A program made the position numbers and the translations under genes. From an uncultured Eubacteriales bacterium (GTDB lineage: Bacteria; Bacillota; Clostridia; Peptostreptococcales; Anaerovoracaceae), in assembly GCA_902775345.1 (NCBI GenBank), contig CACYLW010000004.1, forward strand, positions 1 to 64,000: DNA of 64,000 nucleotides, in the 5' to 3' direction. The notes beneath the pieces are model-generated. The model had not been told where the DNA came from. It saw only the letters and a program-made list of their open reading frames with translations, and made no database searches. This document shows, piece after piece, positions 60,896 through 64,000 of this stretch (within the stretch, counting starts at the first letter, position 1; each line of letters starts with the position of its first letter).

Positions 60896-63415
60896 CTATA
60901 CCAGTGTCAGCTGCTCGTTTCCGTCTGCTCCGACGTTAGGATCTTTTGGTTTGTCCTTCTTGTCGGTCGGCTTTTTTGCAGAATCCTCATCGACTACCTT
61001 TGCGAAGGATACGATGCGGTTGCCCTTCTCGACTTTCATGATCTTTACACCCTGCGTCGTACGGCCGAGTGTGCTGACCTCATCGGCGCGGATTCTGATG
61101 ATCACGCCGTTGGAGTTGATGACCATGACCTCGTCATCTTCGCTGACGAGTGTCGCTCCCACGAGCAGACCTGTCTTTCCGAACTTGGTCTTGTCGTACG
61201 TTGCTACGCCTTTTCCGCCGCGGGCCTGCAGCCTGTACTCTTCGAGCGGCGTTCTCTTGCCGAAGCCGTTCTCTGTGATGACAAGCATCTTGCGTGTCTG
61301 GTCGATGTCGAGTTCCATCGAAACTACCTCATCGCCCTTCTCGAGCAGGATCGCTCTCACACCGCCTGCGTTGCGTCCCATCGGTCTGACGTCCTTTTCG
61401 CTGAACGCGATCGCCTTGCCCTGCTTTGTCACGACGAGCACGTTCTCGTCGCCGTTGGCAAGCGCTACGCTTATCAGCTTGTCGCCTTCCTTGAGCGTTA
61501 TCGCGATGAGACCGGTCTTGCGGTTGGTGTCGAATTCACTCATCGGCGTCTTCTTGATGGTTCCCTGCTTGGTTACCATCACGAGGCACTCGTTCGCGTT
61601 GAACTCCCTGACCGGTATCATGGCCGTGACTCGCTCCGTGCTGTTGAGGTTGAGGAAGTTGATTACAGGCGTGCCCTTGGCTGTCCTTGATGCTTCCGGA
61701 ATCTCATAAGCCTTTATCTTATAGACACGTCCCATGTCGGTGAAGAACATGAGGTAGTCATGCGTGCTGGTGATTATGAGGTCGCGGACGAAGTCGCTCT
61801 CGCGCGTGGTGAGTCCGACTATGCCCTTGCCTCCGCGGCGCTGAGCCTTGTATGTATCAGCCGGCACTCTCTTTACGTATCCGAGGTGTGTCAGCGTGAT
61901 AGCGACATCCTCTTCATCGATCAGAGCCTCTTCATCGAGTTCGCCATCGTCTGCAACGATCTTGGTGCGGCGCGGATCTCCCCACTTGCTCTTTATCTCG
62001 AGAAGTTCGTCCTTGATGACGCCCATCAGCTTATGTTCATCTGCGAGCAGGCTCTTGTAGTACGCGATCTTCTTGAGGAGCTCGTTGTACTCGGCCTGGA
62101 TCTTCTCGCGCTCGAGTCCCTGCAGCTTGGCGAGCCTCATATCGAGGATGGCCTGCGCCTGGATCTCGGAGAGCCCGAACCTGATCATCAGTTTTTCCTT
62201 GGCGTCATTGTACGATGAACGGATCGTTGCGATGACTTCGTCGATATTGTCGAGCGCTATGATGAGACCTTCCAGTATGTGGGCTCTGGCCTCTGCCTTC
62301 GCGAGGTCGAAACGCGTTCTGCGTGTAACGACTATCTTCTGATGCTTGAGGTATTCCTCGAGGATCTGCTTGAGATTGAGGATCCTCGGCTCGCCGTCGA
62401 CCAGCGCCAGCATGATCATGCTGAATGATGTCTGCAGCGAAGTGTGCTTGTATAGCCTGTTGAGGATGACGTTCGGATTCGTGTCTTTCTTGAGCTCGAT
62501 AACGATGCGCGTTCCCTCGCGGTTCGACTCATCGCGGATCGCCGAAATACCCTCAAGCCTCTTTTCTTTTACGAGTTCAGCCATCGACTCGATGAGTCTG
62601 GCCTTGTTTACCTGGAACGGGATCTCGCTGACGATGATGCGCATGCGGCCGCGCTTGTCCTCTTCGATCTCGCATACCGAGCGGACGTTGACCTTGCCCT
62701 GTCCTGTCATGTACGCGTCGCGCGCGGCGTGCTTGCCGAGGATGATCGCTCCCGTCGGGAAGTCCGGTCCCTTGATGATGCCCGCGAGCTCTTCTATGGA
62801 GCTGTCCGGTTCGTCTATCAGCCTGACGCATGCATCGATCGTTTCGCCGAGGTTATGCGGCGGGATCGATGTGGCCATGCCGACCGCGATACCGTTGCTG
62901 CCGTTGATCAGCAGGTTCGGGACTCTGGACGGAAGTACCGCCGGTTCCTGTTCCTCGCCGTCGTAGTTGTCAACGAAATCCACGGTATCTTTCTCGATGT
63001 CCCTGACCATCTGGAGGGAGAACGGAGACATCCTGGCCTCGGTGTATCTCGAAGCCGCTGCTCCGTCGCCGTCGACCGAACCGAAGTTTCCGTGACCGTC
63101 AACGAGCGGATATCTTGTCGAGAAGTCCTGCGCCATCTTTACCATGGCGTCGTAGATGGAACTGTCACCGTGAGGGTGATACTTACCCATTACTTCGCCG
63201 ACGATACGCGCGGATTTCTTATGTGGTTTGTCCGGCGTGATGCCGAGGGAGTGCATGCCATACAGTATCCTCCTGTGTACCGGCTTGAGTCCGTCGCGCA
63301 CGTCCGGAAGAGCACGTCCGACGATTACGCTCATTGCGTAGTCGATGTACGAGTTTTTCATCTCGTCATATATTTCGTGCTCGATAATAGTGCTGTTGTC
63401 TAACAAATTTGCCAT
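60896..63415 (-). CDS. gyrA: DNA gyrase subunit A
   Basis: This protein of about 839 residues is full-length GyrA. It has the N-terminal breakage-reunion domain with [19 protein letters not shown], the quinolone-resistance region [20 protein letters not shown], and the catalytic tyrosine in [10 protein letters not shown]. The C-terminal DNA-wrapping propeller includes the GyrA box QRRGGKG (and a second QARGGKG). The positions equal to E. coli Ser83 and Asp87 are Ser and Asp, the sensitive-type residues. I chose the ATG at 63415, with AAGGATC upstream; the frame continues to 63475 without a better start. It follows gyrB after 67 nt, the usual order near oriC. GyrA with GyrB introduces negative supercoils with ATP. 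Confidence 0.97.
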   Translation of the reverse strand: MANLLDNSTIIEHEIYDEMKNSYIDYAMSVIVGRALPDVRDGLKPVHRRILYGMHSLGITPDKPHKKSARIVGEVMGKYHPHGDSSIYDAMVKMAQDFSTRYPLVDGHGNFGSVDGDGAAASRYTEARMSPFSLQMVRDIEKDTVDFVDNYDGEEQEPAVLPSRVPNLLINGSNGIAVGMATSIPPHNLGETIDACVRLIDEPDSSIEELAGIIKGPDFPTGAIILGKHAARDAYMTGQGKVNVRSVCEIEEDKRGRMRIIVSEIPFQVNKARLIESMAELVKEKRLEGISAIRDESNREGTRIVIELKKDTNPNVILNRLYKHTSLQTSFSMIMLALVDGEPRILNLKQILEEYLKHQKIVVTRRTRFDLAKAEARAHILEGLIIALDNIDEVIATIRSSYNDAKEKLMIRFGLSEIQAQAILDMRLAKLQGLEREKIQAEYNELLKKIAYYKSLLADEHKLMGVIKDELLEIKSKWGDPRRTKIVADDGELDEEALIDEEDVAITLTHLGYVKRVPADTYKAQRRGGKGIVGLTTRESDFVRDLIITSTHDYLMFFTDMGRVYKIKAYEIPEASRTAKGTPVINFLNLNSTERVTAMIPVREFNANECLVMVTKQGTIKKTPMSEFDTNRKTGLIAITLKEGDKLISVALANGDENVLVVTKQGKAIAFSEKDVRPMGRNAGGVRAILLEKGDEVVSMELDIDQTRKMLVITENGFGKRTPLEEYRLQARGGKGVATYDKTKFGKTGLLVGATLVSEDDEVMVINSNGVIIRIRADEVSTLGRTTQGVKIMKVEKGNRIVSFAKVVDEDSAKKPTDKKDKPKDPNVGADGNEQLTLV

Positions 63416-63482
63416 ATTTTGATCCTTGTACGGCCGTTGCTGCCCCGGGACATGTCCCTTAAGGCGCACGGCCAAATCTGTA

Positions 63483-64000
63483 TTAGATGTCTAAGTTCTT
63501 TACGTATCTGGCGTTCTCTTCGATGAACTGCTTGCGAGGCGGCACCTTGTCGCCCATGAGTGTCGTGAATATCTCATCGGCAGCCTGTGCGTCCTCGACA
63601 GTGATGCGCACCAGAGTGCGGTGGTCGTAGTCCATTGTGGTTTCCCAGAGCTGGTTGAAGTCCATTTCTCCGAGGCCCTTGTAACGCTGGATCTCTATCT
63701 TATTGTTGCCGCCCTTGCCCTTGAGCTCGGCGAGCAGTTTATCCTGTTCAGCATCAGAGTATGTGTACCAGATTTTCTTGCCCTGCTTTACCCTGAAGAG
63801 CGGCGGCTGAGCCGCGTAAACGTATCCGCCTTCTACAAGCGGTGTCATGTATCTGAAGAAGAATGTCAGCAGAAGAGTCCTGATATGGGCTCCGTCGACA
63901 TCAGCATCAGTCATGATGATGATCTTGTGGTAGCGGAGCTTATCAAGGTCGAAGTCCTTGCCTACATTGCAGCCGAAGGCTGTGATCATGTTCTTGATCT
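63483..64000 (-). CDS. gyrB: DNA gyrase subunit B (C-terminal part; gene continues beyond the window)
   Basis: The visible 170 or so codons are the end of GyrB: the TOPRIM metal-binding motif in [21 protein letters not shown], then [10 protein letters not shown] and the C-terminal ERRG-equivalent region near [14 protein letters not shown]. The frame is open to position 64000, so the 5' part (GHKL ATPase domain) lies outside. GyrB supplies ATP hydrolysis for gyrase. Its position before gyrA suggests recF, dnaN and dnaA may lie further upstream, but they are not in view. Confidence 0.96.
   Translation of the reverse strand, partial: IKNMITAFGCNVGKDFDLDKLRYHKIIIMTDADVDGAHIRTLLLTFFFRYMTPLVEGGYVYAAQPPLFRVKQGKKIWYTYSDAEQDKLLAELKGKGGNNKIEIQRYKGLGEMDFNQLWETTMDYDHRTLVRITVEDAQAADEIFTTLMGDKVPPRKQFIEENARYVKNLDI

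Overview
The window looks like a chromosomal segment of a low-to-mid GC, Gram-positive anaerobe of the Clostridia (Bacillota). The evidence is gyrB-gyrA at the right edge, a rubrerythrin, CDP-glycerol/teichoic-type polymer enzymes, AGGAGG-type ribosome binding sites, and large secreted proteins built from InlB-type repeats and fibronectin-like tails. The quaternary-amine methyltransferase genes and the surface proteins would fit an Anaerovoracaceae- or Lachnospiraceae-like gut organism, but that placement is a guess. No transposase, tRNA or CRISPR array was found.

Region 1 (94-27420, all minus strand) is one long envelope-glycan locus read from 27420 down to 94. It starts with a CapD/PglF-type UDP-sugar 4,6-dehydratase and a DegT aminotransferase, which would make an amino-dideoxy sugar nucleotide. 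These are followed by a phosphoglycosyl transferase fused to a PLP-enzyme domain, three ATP-grasp proteins (four ATP-grasp domains), two LbH acyltransferases, a GNAT, an OafA-type acyltransferase, an epimerase/reductase, GT4 and GT2 glycosyltransferases, a pyruvyl transferase, two O-antigen-polymerase-like proteins, a flippase, a Wzz-like protein, a TagD-type cytidylyltransferase, two CDP-glycerol glycerophosphotransferases and an out-of-place MurB homologue. A strong promoter lies just upstream (27563-27591) and is followed almost at once by a terminator-like hairpin, which suggests control by antitermination.

Region 2 (27651-31666, minus) is a two-gene unit with its own extended -10 promoter: a TagF-like protein and a very unusual YidC/Oxa1-like domain fused to an extracytoplasmic alkaline-phosphatase/LtaS-type domain.

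Region 3 (31777-38962, minus) mixes two pathways in one operon: phosphocholine activation (an HTH-LicC-LicA triple fusion and a second LicC-like enzyme) and corrinoid-dependent demethylation of quaternary amines (MttB superfamily, corrinoid protein, UroD/MtaA-type methyltransferase), with a BCCT betaine/choline/carnitine transporter. No LicD transferase is visible.

Region 4 (39190-44958) has two secreted CHAP-domain cell-wall hydrolases, one with choline-binding-like repeats, a rubrerythrin, and a plsC-dtd-galE group. Region 5 (45048-55395, minus) holds three paralogous surface proteins with a common C-terminal fibronectin-like domain; the last one has lost its 5' end. Region 6 (55560-60341, minus) carries a membrane-anchored double AAA+ ATPase, a membrane-anchored metallophosphoesterase and a nuclease-fold-like unknown. 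Region 7 (60896-64000, minus) is gyrA and the 3' part of gyrB, which usually sit near oriC. The extreme left edge carries an rRNA-type boxA antitermination sequence. Overall the window is dominated by cell-envelope construction and decoration. Its most distinctive feature is the coupling of phosphocholine and methyl-transfer chemistry.
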